Source of the DNA: Paraburkholderia mimosarum LMG 23256 = NBRC 106338
Lineage (GTDB): Bacteria > Pseudomonadota > Gammaproteobacteria > Burkholderiales > Burkholderiaceae
NCBI RefSeq assembly: GCF_000739815.1
Contig: NZ_BBJJ01000004.1
Coordinates: forward strand, 1-64,000
Direction of reading: 5' to 3'
Length of the DNA: 64,000 bases
Below the pieces are notes generated by a model, which was not told the origin of the DNA, did not search any database, and worked only from the letters and a program-made list of their open reading frames with translations. The position numbers and the translations under genes are program-made. This document shows positions 52,455 to 62,059 of this stretch, in pieces; position 1 is the first letter of the stretch, and the number at the start of each line of letters is the position of its first letter.

Positions 52455-53741
52455 GTGAGCAAGAACGCCGACCTGCAGAGCCGCAAGAACGCTATCACCC
52501 CGCGTGGCGTGGGCGTGATGTGCGACTTCTACGCCGAGCGCGCCGAGAACGCCGAGCTGTGGGACGTCGAAGGCCGCCGCTTCATCGACTTTGCCGCGGG
52601 CATCGCCGTGTGCAACACGGGCCACCGCCATCCGAAGATCGTCGCCGCGATCAAGGCGCAGCTCGACCACTTCACGCACACCGCCTACCAGATCGTCCCC
52701 TACGAGTCGTATGTCTCGCTGGCCGAGAAGGTCGCACAGCGCGCGCCGGGCAGCTTCGCGAAGAAGGCCGCGTTCTTCACGACCGGCGCCGAAGCCGTCG
52801 AGAACGCCGTCAAGATCGCGCGCGCCCACACCGGCCGGCCGGGCGTGATCGCCTTCGCGGGCGGCTTTCACGGCCGCACGCTGATGGGCATGGCACTCAC
52901 GGGCAAGGTCGCCCCGTACAAGCTCGCGTTCGGCCCGTTCCCGGCCGACGTCTACCACGCCCCGTACCCCAACTCGGTCCACGGCATCAGCACGGCTGAT
53001 TCGCTCAAGCACATCGAGATGCTGTTCAAGGCCGACATCGATCCGAAGCGCGTGGCCGCGATCATCTTCGAACCGGTTCAGGGCGAAGGCGGCTTCTACC
53101 AGGCGCCCGCCGATTTCGTGCGCGGCCTGCGCAAGATCTGCGACACGCACGGCATCCTGCTGATCGCCGACGAAGTGCAAACGGGCTTCGCTCGCACCGG
53201 CAAGCTGTTCGCGATGGAACACTACGACGTCACGCCGGACCTCATGACGATCGCCAAGAGCCTGGCGGGCGGCATGCCGCTCTCGGGCGTGGTGGGCCGC
53301 GCCGACGTCATGGACGCGGCAGCGCCCGGCGGCCTCGGCGGCACCTATGCGGGCAATCCGCTGGCCGTGGCGTCGGCCCATGCGGTAATCGAGATCATCG
53401 AAGAAGAGAAGCTCTGCGAGCGTGGCACGAAGCTCGGCGACAAGCTCAAGGCGAAGCTCGAGGCGATGAAGGCCGACGTGCCGCAAATCGCCGACGTGCG
53501 CGGCCCGGGCGCGATGAACGCCGTGGAATTCTGCAAGCCGGGCACGAGCGAAGCCGACGCCGACTTCACGAAGCGCGTGCAAACCGCCGCGCTGAACCGC
53601 GGCCTGCTGCTGCTCGTGTGCGGCGTGTACTCGAACGTCGTGCGTTTCCTGTTCCCGCTCACGATCCAGGACAACGTGTTCGACGAAGCGCTCGCGATTC
53701 TCGAAGAGTCGATCAAGGAAGCGGTGGGCGTGCCGGCGTAA
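52455..53741 (+). CDS. gabT: 4-aminobutyrate aminotransferase
   Basis: Transfers the amino group of GABA to 2-oxoglutarate, giving succinate semialdehyde. The 428-residue class III aminotransferase has the PLP-Lys segment MTIAKSLAGGMPLSG, the aromatic cofactor loop FFTTGAEAVENAVKIARAHT and IIFEPVQGEGGFYQAPADF. GTG 52455 is chosen because the AAGGAG ribosome site ends 6 nt before it; ATG 52449 would touch the ribosome site, and earlier in-frame ATGs lie in the promoter. Downstream gabD completes the pathway. Confidence 0.95.
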   Translation: MSKNADLQSRKNAITPRGVGVMCDFYAERAENAELWDVEGRRFIDFAAGIAVCNTGHRHPKIVAAIKAQLDHFTHTAYQIVPYESYVSLAEKVAQRAPGSFAKKAAFFTTGAEAVENAVKIARAHTGRPGVIAFAGGFHGRTLMGMALTGKVAPYKLAFGPFPADVYHAPYPNSVHGISTADSLKHIEMLFKADIDPKRVAAIIFEPVQGEGGFYQAPADFVRGLRKICDTHGILLIADEVQTGFARTGKLFAMEHYDVTPDLMTIAKSLAGGMPLSGVVGRADVMDAAAPGGLGGTYAGNPLAVASAHAVIEIIEEEKLCERGTKLGDKLKAKLEAMKADVPQIADVRGPGAMNAVEFCKPGTSEADADFTKRVQTAALNRGLLLLVCGVYSNVVRFLFPLTIQDNVFDEALAILEESIKEAVGVPA

Positions 53742-53803
53742 GCCTGCAGCGCGCCGCTTCACCGCAAAGCCCGCCTGGCCCGCCGCGAGCGGGCCACCCA
53801 CGC

Positions 53804-53835
53804 AACGGCACACCGGCGATTGCCGCTGTGCCGTT
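53804..53835 (+). terminator. Stem-loop between gabT and gabD
   Basis: AACGGCACA (53804-53812) pairs perfectly with TGTGCCGTT (53827-53835), enclosing a small inner hairpin (GGC/GCC). No T-run follows directly (CGTTGTTC). It may act as a partial terminator or mRNA stabiliser that sets the gabT:gabD ratio. Confidence 0.45.
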
Positions 53836-53880
53836 CGTTGTTCTAACTGAATTGCATCCACGGCTATCGGGAGTAGAGAC

Positions 53881-55332
53881 ATGAACCTGAAAGACGCATC
53901 GCTGCTGCAACACAACGCCTTCATCAACGGCGAATGGCAAGGCGCTGAAGACGGCGCCACGCTCGAAGTGAGGAACCCCGCGACCGGCGCGCTGATCGGC
54001 ACGGTGCCGCGCATGGGCGCTGCCGAAACGCGCCGCGCGATCGCCGCCGCGAACGCCGCATGGCCCGCATGGCGCGCGAAGACCGCGAAGGAGCGCAGCG
54101 GCATCCTGCGCAAGTGGCACGACCTGATGATGGAGAACGCCGACGACCTCGCGCTCATCCTCACCACGGAACAGGGCAAGCCGCTCGCCGAAGCGAAGGG
54201 CGAAATCGGCTATGCAGCTTCGTTCCTCGAATGGTTCGCGGAGGAAGGCAAGCGCATTTACGGCGATACGATTCCGACCGTCGCCAACGACAAGCGCATC
54301 GTCGTGACGAAGGAACCCGTGGGCGTTTGCGCCGCGATCACGCCGTGGAACTTCCCCGCCGCGATGATCACCCGCAAGGTCGGCCCGGCGCTGGCCGCGG
54401 GTTGCCCGATCGTGCTCAAGCCCGCCGAAGCGACGCCGTTCTCGGCGCTCGCGCTGGCCGTGCTGGCCGAACGTGCAGGCGTGCCGCGCGGCATCTTCAG
54501 CGTGGTGACGGGCGATCCGAAGGCGATTGGCGGCGAGCTCACGAGCAACCCGACGGTACGCAAGCTCTCGTTCACGGGCTCGACGCCCGTGGGCCGCCTG
54601 CTCATGAGCCAGTGCGCCTCGACGGTCAAGAAGGTCTCGCTCGAACTGGGCGGCAACGCGCCGTTCATCGTGTTCGAAGACGCCGATCTCGATGCGGCGG
54701 TGGCCGGCGCCATCGCCTCGAAATATCGCAATAGCGGGCAGACCTGCGTGTGCACGAACCGCTTCTATGTGCATGACGCCGTGTACGACGCGTTCGCCGC
54801 GAAGCTGCGCGACGCGGTGGAAAAGCTCAAGGTCGGCCTCGGCACCGAAGCGGGCGTGACGCAAGGCCCGCTCATCAACGAAGCGGCCGTGCTGAAGGTG
54901 GAATCGCACATCGAGGACGCGCTCGCGAAAGGCGCCCAGGTGATCGCGGGCGGCAAGCGCCATGCGCTCGGCCACGGCTTTTTCGAGCCGACCATCCTCA
55001 CGGGTGTGACGCCCGCGATGAAGGTCGCGCGCGACGAAACCTTCGGCCCGCTCGCGCCGCTGTTCCGCTTCTCGTCCGATGAAGAAGTGATCAGGATGGC
55101 GAACGATACCGAGTTCGGCCTCGCCGCCTACTTCTACAGCCGCGACATCGGCCGCGTGTGGCGCGTGGCCGAAGCGCTCGAATACGGCATGGTGGGCATC
55201 AACACCGGCCTGATCTCGAACGAAGTCGCGCCGTTCGGCGGCGTGAAGCAGTCGGGCCTCGGCCGCGAAGGCTCGCACTACGGCGTGGACGACTACGTCG
55301 TCATCAAGTACATGTGCATGGCCGGTATGTAA
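53881..55332 (+). CDS. gabD: NADP-type succinate-semialdehyde dehydrogenase
   Basis: 483 residues, the standard GabD size. Catalytic features are ELGGNAPFIVFEDAD with the active-site Glu, and SGQTCVC with the nucleophilic Cys; the coenzyme segment is ITPWNFPAAMITRK. It oxidises succinate semialdehyde to succinate, linking GABA to the TCA cycle. It follows gabT by 139 bp, so co-transcription with a stem-loop in between is likely. Glutarate-semialdehyde use (DavD) cannot be excluded. Confidence 0.95.
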   Translation: MNLKDASLLQHNAFINGEWQGAEDGATLEVRNPATGALIGTVPRMGAAETRRAIAAANAAWPAWRAKTAKERSGILRKWHDLMMENADDLALILTTEQGKPLAEAKGEIGYAASFLEWFAEEGKRIYGDTIPTVANDKRIVVTKEPVGVCAAITPWNFPAAMITRKVGPALAAGCPIVLKPAEATPFSALALAVLAERAGVPRGIFSVVTGDPKAIGGELTSNPTVRKLSFTGSTPVGRLLMSQCASTVKKVSLELGGNAPFIVFEDADLDAAVAGAIASKYRNSGQTCVCTNRFYVHDAVYDAFAAKLRDAVEKLKVGLGTEAGVTQGPLINEAAVLKVESHIEDALAKGAQVIAGGKRHALGHGFFEPTILTGVTPAMKVARDETFGPLAPLFRFSSDEEVIRMANDTEFGLAAYFYSRDIGRVWRVAEALEYGMVGINTGLISNEVAPFGGVKQSGLGREGSHYGVDDYVVIKYMCMAGM

Positions 55333-55366
55333 GCGGCCGGGCAGGACCGCACAGGGCGGACGGACG

Positions 55367-55390
55367 ACGGGCGCCTTCGCTGGCGCCCGT
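55367..55390 (+). terminator. Stem-loop after gabD
   Basis: Perfect 9-bp stem ACGGGCGCC/GGCGCCCGT with a 6-nt loop, 35 bp beyond the gabD stop. No T-run follows, so it is either a weak terminator or an RNA-stabilising hairpin. Confidence 0.45.
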
Positions 55391-55538
55391 GCGACCCTCA
55401 TACCTCCAAAGCCGCCTGGCCCGCTAAATCGTCATACCAAAAACCCGAAACAGCAATTACACACGATTACACATTGCGCGCCCCTTGCGATTTGGGCACC
55501 CCATACAATCGATGCACTGAAAAATGGGGGAAACGAAA

Positions 55539-56012
55539 GTGAGAAAGGCACGAACGATCATTGCAGCGGCGGCCTGTCTGCTGGCATGCGCATCTGCTTC
55601 GGTGTACGCACATGGCGGCGGCAATGGTGGCGGCGGGGGTGGCAGCGGTGGCGGGAACGGCGGCGGGTATGGCGGTGGTCACGCCGGCGCGACGGGCGCA
55701 AGCCTTGGCCACTCGAGCTTCGGCCACGCGGACGGCATGTCGCTCGGCCATATGAGCAAGGCGGGCTTCAGCAATACCAACAGCCACGTTTCAGCGGACC
55801 GCGACAAGGGACATGAGCGAGCCGCCGACCGTTCTGCGCTCCACGCGCAGGCGCATCACGCGCACACCGACGGCAGGTCGTCCGCGCACATGAGCCGCGT
55901 GGGCCTGAGCAACACCAACAGCCACGTTTCGGCAGACCGGGACCAGGGACTCGCCCGCGCAAGCGACCGTGCCGCGCTTCAGGCGCCATCGCATCTGGGC
56001 GACCCGAGCTAG
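55539..56012 (+). CDS. Secreted Gly-rich protein with two 46-residue-spaced repeats
   Basis: 157 residues from GTG 55539 (ATG 55524 is an alternative five codons upstream). A signal peptide (TIIAAAACLLACASASVYAH) is followed by a Gly-rich stretch (about residues 28-55). Then come two similar units containing FSNTNSHVSADRDKGHERAA and LSNTNSHVSADRDQGLARAS, each preceded by HMS. The repeat also shows at DNA level with 138-bp spacing (55770 and 55908). His/Ser/Asp-rich composition suggests a surface or metal-binding role, but no function is known. A strong terminator follows. Confidence 0.72.
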   Translation: MRKARTIIAAAACLLACASASVYAHGGGNGGGGGGSGGGNGGGYGGGHAGATGASLGHSSFGHADGMSLGHMSKAGFSNTNSHVSADRDKGHERAADRSALHAQAHHAHTDGRSSAHMSRVGLSNTNSHVSADRDQGLARASDRAALQAPSHLGDPS

Positions 56013-56040
56013 GCCAACGCCAAAGCGTTCGACCATACAG

Positions 56041-56073
56041 AAAAGCCGCGAATCGAGAGATTCGCGGCTTTTT
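56041..56073. terminator. Bidirectional intrinsic terminator
   Basis: Perfect 14-bp stem AAAAGCCGCGAATC/GATTCGCGGCTTTT with a 4-nt loop and T-runs on both strands. It serves the secreted-protein gene (forward) and pcaF (reverse), which converge here. Confidence 0.92.
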
Positions 56074-56093
56074 CCAATCAGAACGGACAACGA

Positions 56094-57296
56094 TCAAACA
56101 CGCTCGATGGCAATCGCGATTCCCTGCCCGACGCCGATGCACATCGTGCAGAGCGCGAACCGGCCTTGCGTGCGATGGAGCTGATACGTAGCCGTAGTCA
56201 CGAGGCGCGCGCCGCTCATCCCGAGCGGATGGCCGAGCGCGATCGCCCCGCCGTTCGGGTTGACACGAGGATCGTCGTCCGCAACGCCGAGCATGCGCAG
56301 CACGGCTAGCCCCTGCGACGCAAACGCTTCGTTCAGCTCGATCACGTCGAATTGATCGATGGTCATGTTCAGGCGAGCGAGGAGCTTCTGGGTAGCCGGC
56401 CCGGGGCCGATACCCATGATACGCGGCGCGACGCCGGCAGTGGCCACACCGAGCACGCGGGCACGCGGCACGAGCCCAAAGCGACGGGCGTTTTCCTCGT
56501 TGGCGAGCAACAGGGCGCAGGCGCCATCATTCACACCCGAAGCATTGCCAGCCGTGACCGAACCATCGGGGCGAACGACGCCCTTGAGTTTGGCGAGCGC
56601 CTCGAGGCTGGTCTCGCGCGGATGTTCATCGCGCGAAACGACGATCGGATCGCCCTTCTTCTGCGCAATCGTCACCGCCACGATCTCCTGGGCGAGCGTG
56701 CCATCGGCCTGCGCACGCGCGGCCTTCTGCTGGCTGCGCAGCGCGAATGCGTCCTGGTCGGCGCGGCTCACGTTGTAATCGACGGCGACGTTCTCGCCGG
56801 TCTCCGGCATCGAATCGACGCCGTATTGCTGCTTCATCAGCGGATTGACGAAGCGCCAGCCAATCGTCGTGTCATGGATCGCGGCGTCGCGTGCGAACGC
56901 GCTTGCCGACTTGCCCATGACGAACGGCGCACGGCTCATGCTCTCCACGCCGCCTGCGATCATCAGCCCCGTTTCGCCGGACTTGATCGCGCGCGCGGCG
57001 ATTCCCACCGCATCCATCCCCGAGCCGCACAGGCGATTCACCGTCGAGCCCGGCACGGCCTGCGGCAGTCCGGCCAGCAGCGCCGACATGCGCGCGACGT
57101 TGCGGTTGTCCTCGCCCGCCTGGTTCGCGCAGCCGTAGATGACGTCGTCGATTGCCGTCCAGTCCACGTCCTTGTTGCGCGCCATCAGCGCCTTGAGGGG
57201 AACAGCGCCGAGGTCGTCGGCGCGAACCTGGGCCAGGGCGCCCGCGTAGCGGCCGATCGGCGTGCGTATCGCGTCGCAGATGAATGCTTCCGTCAT
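56094..57296 (-). CDS. pcaF: 3-oxoadipyl-CoA thiolase
   Basis: A 400-residue thiolase that cleaves 3-oxoadipyl-CoA to succinyl-CoA and acetyl-CoA, the last step of the beta-ketoadipate pathway. Acyl-accepting Cys90 lies in [12 protein letters not shown]; His in NEAFASQG and [16 protein letters not shown] and the second Cys in [10 protein letters not shown] complete the active site. The start [19 protein letters not shown] and [20 protein letters not shown] are PcaF-like. The ATG at 57296 has an AAGGAG ribosome site. A PcaR/PcaU-type operator lies upstream, supporting PcaF over a general acetyl-CoA acetyltransferase. Confidence 0.92.
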   Translation of the reverse strand: MTEAFICDAIRTPIGRYAGALAQVRADDLGAVPLKALMARNKDVDWTAIDDVIYGCANQAGEDNRNVARMSALLAGLPQAVPGSTVNRLCGSGMDAVGIAARAIKSGETGLMIAGGVESMSRAPFVMGKSASAFARDAAIHDTTIGWRFVNPLMKQQYGVDSMPETGENVAVDYNVSRADQDAFALRSQQKAARAQADGTLAQEIVAVTIAQKKGDPIVVSRDEHPRETSLEALAKLKGVVRPDGSVTAGNASGVNDGACALLLANEENARRFGLVPRARVLGVATAGVAPRIMGIGPGPATQKLLARLNMTIDQFDVIELNEAFASQGLAVLRMLGVADDDPRVNPNGGAIALGHPLGMSGARLVTTATYQLHRTQGRFALCTMCIGVGQGIAIAIERV

Positions 57297-57410
57297 GTGA
57301 GTCTCCTTTCGATCGCAGGCACTGATGCGATCCCATGCAAAGATGATTGAGATTGACGGACTGCGCGGGCGAAAAACGGGAGATCGAGCGCGCACGTCCT
57401 CGTGCGGTTT

Positions 57411-57444
57411 GTTCGACTATCGAACGTATGATCGTTAATCGAAC
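57411..57444. promoter_or_regulatory. PcaR/PcaU-type IclR operator upstream of pcaF
   Basis: GTTCGACTATCGAAC (57411-57425) is an inverted pair GTTCGA/TCGAAC, followed by a third copy ATCGAAC at 57438-57444. This three-element layout of GTTCGA-type half-sites matches the PcaU/PcaR operators described for beta-ketoadipate genes. It lies 115 bp upstream of pcaF. A PcaR-like IclR gene is 4.6 kb away at 62060. Confidence 0.8.
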
Positions 57445-57511
57445 AATTTGACGGCCATAATAGGCGTCTCGCGGGACGCGTGTCAAGCGTGCGGACGTGG
57501 TGCCAGAAACG

Positions 57512-57543
57512 AAAAAGCCGCACAGGACAAGTGTCCGTGCGGC
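57512..57543 (-). terminator. Intrinsic terminator of the cyo operon
   Basis: A 12-bp stem (GCCGCACAGGACA against TGTCCGTGCGGC with one bulge) at 57517-57543; on the reverse strand it is followed by TTTTT (57516-57512). It lies 48 bp after cyoD. Confidence 0.88.
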
Positions 57544-57590
57544 TTCGCAGGCTCAGGCGAGCGCATGGCGCCCGCCTGTGAGGCATGCGC

Positions 57591-57911
57591 TCAACGCGAC
57601 ATCATGAGCATGCCGACGTTGTGCATGACCCAGATCGTGCCGAAGATCAGGAACGCGGCGGCCAGCACCGTGTACGCGAGCGAAAGCACGTTCCAGCCCT
57701 GCCCCGGCTTCAGGTTCAGATGCAGGAAGAACACGAGGTGCACGACCACCTGCACGAAGGCGAGCACGGCGATCGCGATGAGGGCCGTGGAGGCGTCGAG
57801 CGAGCCATGCAGGGCAACGCCGAATGCGCCCGCCGTGAGCAGCACCGCAAGGATGAAGCCCGCGACATAGCTGCCGAAGCTGCCGTGGGACTGAGCATGA
57901 GTATGAGCCAT
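57591..57911 (-). CDS. cyoD: Cytochrome bo3 quinol oxidase subunit IV
   Basis: 106 residues with three hydrophobic segments (YVAGFILAVLLTAGAFGVAL; FVQVVVHLVFFLHLNLKPGQ; LAAAFLIFGTIWVMHNVGML), typical of CyoD, which helps assemble the copper site of subunit I. Last gene of cyoABCD, directly abutting cyoC. A cyoE haem O synthase gene does not follow; it must be elsewhere. Confidence 0.94.
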   Translation of the reverse strand: MAHTHAQSHGSFGSYVAGFILAVLLTAGAFGVALHGSLDASTALIAIAVLAFVQVVVHLVFFLHLNLKPGQGWNVLSLAYTVLAAAFLIFGTIWVMHNVGMLMMSR

Positions 57912-58523
57912 TTAGAGCACGCTCCCCAGATAGACAAAAGAAAACACGCAGATCCACACCACGTCGAGGAAGTGCCAGAAGAGGCTCAGGCACGTCAGGC
58001 GGCGGACTTCCTGCTCGCCGAGCTTCGGCGCGCGAACCACCTGGATCATCATCACGAGCATCCACAGGAGGCCGAAGAACACGTGCAGGCCGTGCGTGGC
58101 GACGAGCGTGAAGAACGACGAGAGGAACGCGCTGCGCTGCGGACCGGCGCCTTCCGCGATCAGGTGCGAGAACTCGCGCAGTTCGAGCACGAGGAACGAC
58201 GCACCCAGTACGAAGGTGACGGCGAGCCAGCCGAGCACGGCGCCGTTCTTGCGCTGGTGCGCGCCGAGCATCGCGAAGCCGTACGTGATGCTGGAAAGCA
58301 GCAGCACGGCCGTTTCGACGGCAACGCCCGGAATGTCGAACAGGTCCTTGCCCGTGGGGCCGCCAGCGAACTGGTGGCTGAGGACGCCGAACGTGGCGAA
58401 CAGCGCCGCGAACAGCACGCAGTCGGTCATCAGGTAGATCCAGAAGCCGAATACCGAGTGCGACTGCGGGTGATCGTGGTGATCGAGTTCGGCAAGGGTT
58501 GCCGCATGGGTTTTCTGCAACAT
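57912..58523 (-). CDS. cyoC: Cytochrome bo3 quinol oxidase subunit III
   Basis: 203 residues with five hydrophobic segments and the COX3 signature (FGFWIYLMTDCVLFAALFAT; GLHVFFGLLWMLVMMIQVV; HFLDVVWICVFSFVYLGSVL). It stabilises the oxidase and its proton pathway. The start shares one base with the cyoB stop (TGATG arrangement), so translation is coupled. Confidence 0.95.
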   Translation of the reverse strand: MLQKTHAATLAELDHHDHPQSHSVFGFWIYLMTDCVLFAALFATFGVLSHQFAGGPTGKDLFDIPGVAVETAVLLLSSITYGFAMLGAHQRKNGAVLGWLAVTFVLGASFLVLELREFSHLIAEGAGPQRSAFLSSFFTLVATHGLHVFFGLLWMLVMMIQVVRAPKLGEQEVRRLTCLSLFWHFLDVVWICVFSFVYLGSVL

Positions 58524-60532
58524 CAGTAAGCCTCCTCAGCGACAATGTCGCGCTGCTTCGCGGCGACGCCGGTGCCGAAGCGCCGCTCTTCGATCTCGCG
58601 AACCTTCGCGGCCGGAATGTAGTAACCGTCGTTATTGCCAAAGCTCTTGACGATGACCGTCAGGACAGCGCCGACCAACCCGAGCACCGCGAGCCACGTG
58701 ATGTGCCACACGGCCGCGAAACCCAGCACAAGGCTGAACAGGCCGACGAACAAGCCCGCCGCCGTGTTGGACGGCATATGGATGTCGGTGTACTTCGTGG
58801 CGAGCCCCGGGCCGCGGCCCGTTTCCTTCATGTGCGCGAAGGCGTCGATATCGTCCACGTGCGGAATGACGGCGAAGTTGTAGACCGCCGGCGGCGACGA
58901 GGTTGCCCATTCGAGCGTGCGGCCATCCCACGGGTCGCCTGTCACGTCCTTGCATTCCGCCTTGTTGCGGTTCACGAAGGCCATGACCCACAGCAGCACC
59001 TGGAACACGACGCCAAGCGCGATGATCGCTGCGCCGATCGCGGCGACGACGAAGTACGGCTGCCATTCGGCCACGTCGTAGTGGTTCGTCCGGCGCGTTG
59101 CGCCCATGAAACCGAGCACGTAGATGGGCACGAACGCCACGTAGAAGCCGACGAGCCAGCACCAGAACGACGCCTTCCCGAGCTTTTCGCTGGGCTTGAG
59201 GCCGAACACCTTCGGGAACCAGTACTGCAGGCCCGCGAGGTAGCCGAACACCACGCCGCCGATGATGGCGTTATGGAAGTGGGCGACGAGGAAGAGCGAG
59301 TTGTGCAGCACGAAGTCCGCGCCGGGGATCGCCATCATCACGCCGGTCATGCCGCCGATCGAGAACGTCACCATGAAGCCGATCGTCCAGAGCACCGGCG
59401 CGGTGAAGTGAACACGGCCGCGATACATCGTGAACAGCCAGTTGAAGATCTTCACGCCCGTCGGGATCGCAATGATCATGGTCGCGATGCCGAAGAACGC
59501 GTTGACGTCGGCGCCCGCGCCCATCGTGAAGAAGTGGTGCGCCCACACGAGGAACGCCAGCACCATGATCGCGCACGAGGCGTAGACCATCGTCTTGTAG
59601 CCGAACAGCGGCTTCTTGCAGAACGTGGCCATCACTTCCGAATAGATGCCGAACGCCGGCAGCACGAGGATGTACACCTCGGGGTGGCCCCACGCCCAGA
59701 TCAGGTTCAGGTACAGCATGGCGTTGCCGCCCAGCTCGTTCGTGAAGAAGTGCGTGCCGACATAGCGGTCGAGGCCGAGCAGCGCCACCGCGATGGTGAG
59801 GATCGGGAACGTTGCCATGATCAGCACGTTCGAGCACAGCGCCGTCCACGTGAACACCGGCATCTTCATGAGCGTCATGCCCGGCGCGCGCATCTTGATG
59901 ATCGTGACGAAGAAGTTCACGCCCGTGATCAAGGTACCGACGCCGGAAAGCTGGACCGCCCAGATGTAATAGTCGACCCCCACGTCCGGACTGAACTGCA
60001 GTTCGGAAAGCGGCGGATACGCGAGCCAGCCCACCTTCGCGAACTCGCCGACCACGAGCGACACGTTGATGAGGATCGCGCTGATCGCCGTCATCCAGAA
60101 CGAGAGCGAGTTCAGGAACGGGAACGCCACGTCGCGCGCGCCGATCTGCAGGGGCACGACGAGGTTGAAGAAACCGACCATGAGCGCCATCGCCATGAAG
60201 AAGATCATGATGACGCCGTGCGCCGTGAAGATCTGGTCGAAGTGATGCGGCGGCAGATAGCCGGGCGAACCGAACGCCATGGCCTGCTGGATACGCATCA
60301 TGACCGCGTCGGCGAAGCCGCGCACGAGCATGAGCACCGCCACGATCATGTACATCACGCCGATACGCTTGTGGTCCACGCTCGTGAGCCACTCGGTCCA
60401 GATGTACTTCCACTTGCCGGTCACGGTGACGAGACCGAGCACGCCGAGAACGATCAGCGCCATGAACGCCGCCGCGCCCATGATGATGGGCTGATCGAAC
60501 GGGATCGCCTCTAATGTGAGTTTTCCGAACAT
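58523..60532 (-). CDS. cyoB: Cytochrome bo3 quinol oxidase subunit I
   Basis: 669 residues, about 15 hydrophobic segments. The haem-copper centre is clear: [18 protein letters not shown] carries a CuB His and the cross-linked Tyr, and WAHHFFTMG carries the His pair. The N-terminal [20 protein letters not shown] includes a haem ligand His. It reduces O2 to water and pumps protons using ubiquinol. ATG 60532 ([10 protein letters not shown]) is preferred over an upstream in-frame codon inside cyoA. Confidence 0.97.
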   Translation of the reverse strand: MFGKLTLEAIPFDQPIIMGAAAFMALIVLGVLGLVTVTGKWKYIWTEWLTSVDHKRIGVMYMIVAVLMLVRGFADAVMMRIQQAMAFGSPGYLPPHHFDQIFTAHGVIMIFFMAMALMVGFFNLVVPLQIGARDVAFPFLNSLSFWMTAISAILINVSLVVGEFAKVGWLAYPPLSELQFSPDVGVDYYIWAVQLSGVGTLITGVNFFVTIIKMRAPGMTLMKMPVFTWTALCSNVLIMATFPILTIAVALLGLDRYVGTHFFTNELGGNAMLYLNLIWAWGHPEVYILVLPAFGIYSEVMATFCKKPLFGYKTMVYASCAIMVLAFLVWAHHFFTMGAGADVNAFFGIATMIIAIPTGVKIFNWLFTMYRGRVHFTAPVLWTIGFMVTFSIGGMTGVMMAIPGADFVLHNSLFLVAHFHNAIIGGVVFGYLAGLQYWFPKVFGLKPSEKLGKASFWCWLVGFYVAFVPIYVLGFMGATRRTNHYDVAEWQPYFVVAAIGAAIIALGVVFQVLLWVMAFVNRNKAECKDVTGDPWDGRTLEWATSSPPAVYNFAVIPHVDDIDAFAHMKETGRGPGLATKYTDIHMPSNTAAGLFVGLFSLVLGFAAVWHITWLAVLGLVGAVLTVIVKSFGNNDGYYIPAAKVREIEERRFGTGVAAKQRDIVAEEAY

Positions 60533-60537
60533 GCTGC

Positions 60538-61434
60538 TTACCCCTTGGTCACGCACGACGGGTCACTGAAGTTCGTGACGTGGCCGTTGTTGTACTTCGC
60601 GATGATGTTGTTGAAGAGCTTCGGGTCGACCGTCGAGAAGTACTGCACGGGCGCCTTCTCCTGCGGCTGCGCGACCGTTGCGTACTTGTCCATCGACAGC
60701 TGGATCGACGACGCCTTCACCTTCTGCACCCACGAGTCGAAATCCTGCTGGCTCATGGCGAGCGTGCGGAACTTCATATCGGAGAAGCCCTTGCCGCTGT
60801 AGTTCGACGAGAGGCCGTCGAAATCGCCGGCTTCGTCGGCGATCAGGTGCAGGCGCGTTTGCATGCCCGCCATGGCGTACACCTGGCTGCCAAGCTGCGG
60901 GATGAAGAACGAGTTCATCACCGAGTCCGACGTGATGCGGAAGTTGACCGGCGTGCCGACCGGCACGGCCAGCTGGTTCACCGAGGCAATGCCAAGGTCC
61001 GGGTAGACGAACAGCCACTTCCAGTCGAGCGCGACGACCTCGACGTTGATGGGCTTCACGCTCGACTCCAGCGGCTTGTACGGGTCGAGCTCGTGACAGG
61101 TGCGCCAGGTGAGGACCGCAAGGAAAAGGATGATGGCGGAGGGAATGGCCCACACCACCACTTCGATCGCCGTGGAATGGGCCCACTTCGGCGCGTAGGT
61201 CGCGTTGCGGTTGGAGGCCCGGTAACGCCACGCGAACAGGAGCGTCAGGATGATGACGGGCACCACGACCAGCAGCATGGCCCATGTGGCCGTGGCGATG
61301 AGCGATCTTTCGGCCACGCCCACGCTGCCCTTCGGGTCCAGCAGGGCAAAATTGCCGCTGCACCCTGCAAGAGAAACGAGCAGCCCGCTGCCGAGGGGGA
61401 TTAACCACCTTTTAAAGACTCTTCTGTCTTTCAT
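60538..61434 (-). CDS. cyoA: Cytochrome bo3 quinol oxidase subunit II
   Basis: A 298-residue lipoprotein: lipobox LAGC, two hydrophobic segments, then a cupredoxin domain. The CuA ligand region reads [16 protein letters not shown] without the Cys pair, so this is a quinol oxidase, not a cytochrome c oxidase subunit. First gene of the cyo operon. The upstream 625 bp contain a near-consensus FNR/Anr box at 61559-61572. Confidence 0.95.
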   Translation of the reverse strand: MKDRRVFKRWLIPLGSGLLVSLAGCSGNFALLDPKGSVGVAERSLIATATWAMLLVVVPVIILTLLFAWRYRASNRNATYAPKWAHSTAIEVVVWAIPSAIILFLAVLTWRTCHELDPYKPLESSVKPINVEVVALDWKWLFVYPDLGIASVNQLAVPVGTPVNFRITSDSVMNSFFIPQLGSQVYAMAGMQTRLHLIADEAGDFDGLSSNYSGKGFSDMKFRTLAMSQQDFDSWVQKVKASSIQLSMDKYATVAQPQEKAPVQYFSTVDPKLFNNIIAKYNNGHVTNFSDPSCVTKG

Positions 61435-62059
61435 GTTTGCCTGTTCCGTTGTCCACCAAAACGCCTAACACCCAACACATTTGCATCGCAAACTCGCCAC
61501 GCAAAATGCTCCCGTATCGTATTCAGCGCGATTCTACGGAAAGGACAATGCGCGAAATTTGATCTTTATTAAGGAGTGGCGAGCCGGTTAAAGCTCGCCC
61601 AGGCAAGCGCGACGGAAGGCCGCAATTATCTTTCTATCGGCTTTCGGCATCCTGAACAGCCGCCACGGGCCGGACTCCCGTTCGGCGGACGGCGAGCGGG
61701 CAGGCGATGAAAGCGAGCGAAGGGCGAGCGCAGTCTGCTTCGAAAAACGTCACAAAGTGTCCAGATTCATTCGAATCCCAACAGCGGTTTTTTATCTCGC
61801 TTTTACCGAAATTCCTGGCATTGGCCAATTAATCTTTTTTAACGGGAAATAATTGACTGCAATCAAATAACCGGCTGCTAATTCCTCTGCTGCGCGCATA
61901 TGCCGCATATCCCGACGCGGCGCTCGAGCGGCTTTTCGTGCGCGCTCGTCGCCGAAGCTCGGCACCGCCCCTCCCCTGTCCACTGTTGGCGAAAACCGAT
62001 CGCATGCGCTATCTTGATAGTCTCTTCCAAGCGCCGCCGCAAGATCGAACCGCCAATCC
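61435..62059. other. Intergenic region between cyoA and the IclR gene
   Basis: 625 bp with divergent promoters expected at both ends. Short frames within lack ribosome sites and family features. Composition becomes AT-richer around 61790-61880. Apart from the FNR-like box no palindrome or RNA gene was recognised. Confidence 0.55.
61559..61572. promoter_or_regulatory. FNR/Anr-box-like site upstream of cyoA
   Basis: TTGATCTTTATTAA differs from the FNR/Anr consensus TTGAT-N4-ATCAA at one position and lies 125 bp upstream of the cyoA start. Low-oxygen control of cyo by Anr/FNR is known in related bacteria. The site is a candidate only. Confidence 0.45.

Noticed and set aside
58499..60514. A 671-codon forward frame opposite cyoB
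   Set aside because: Low-complexity His/Asp/Arg composition mirrors the reverse complement of membrane-protein codons; cyoB is unmistakable on the other strand.
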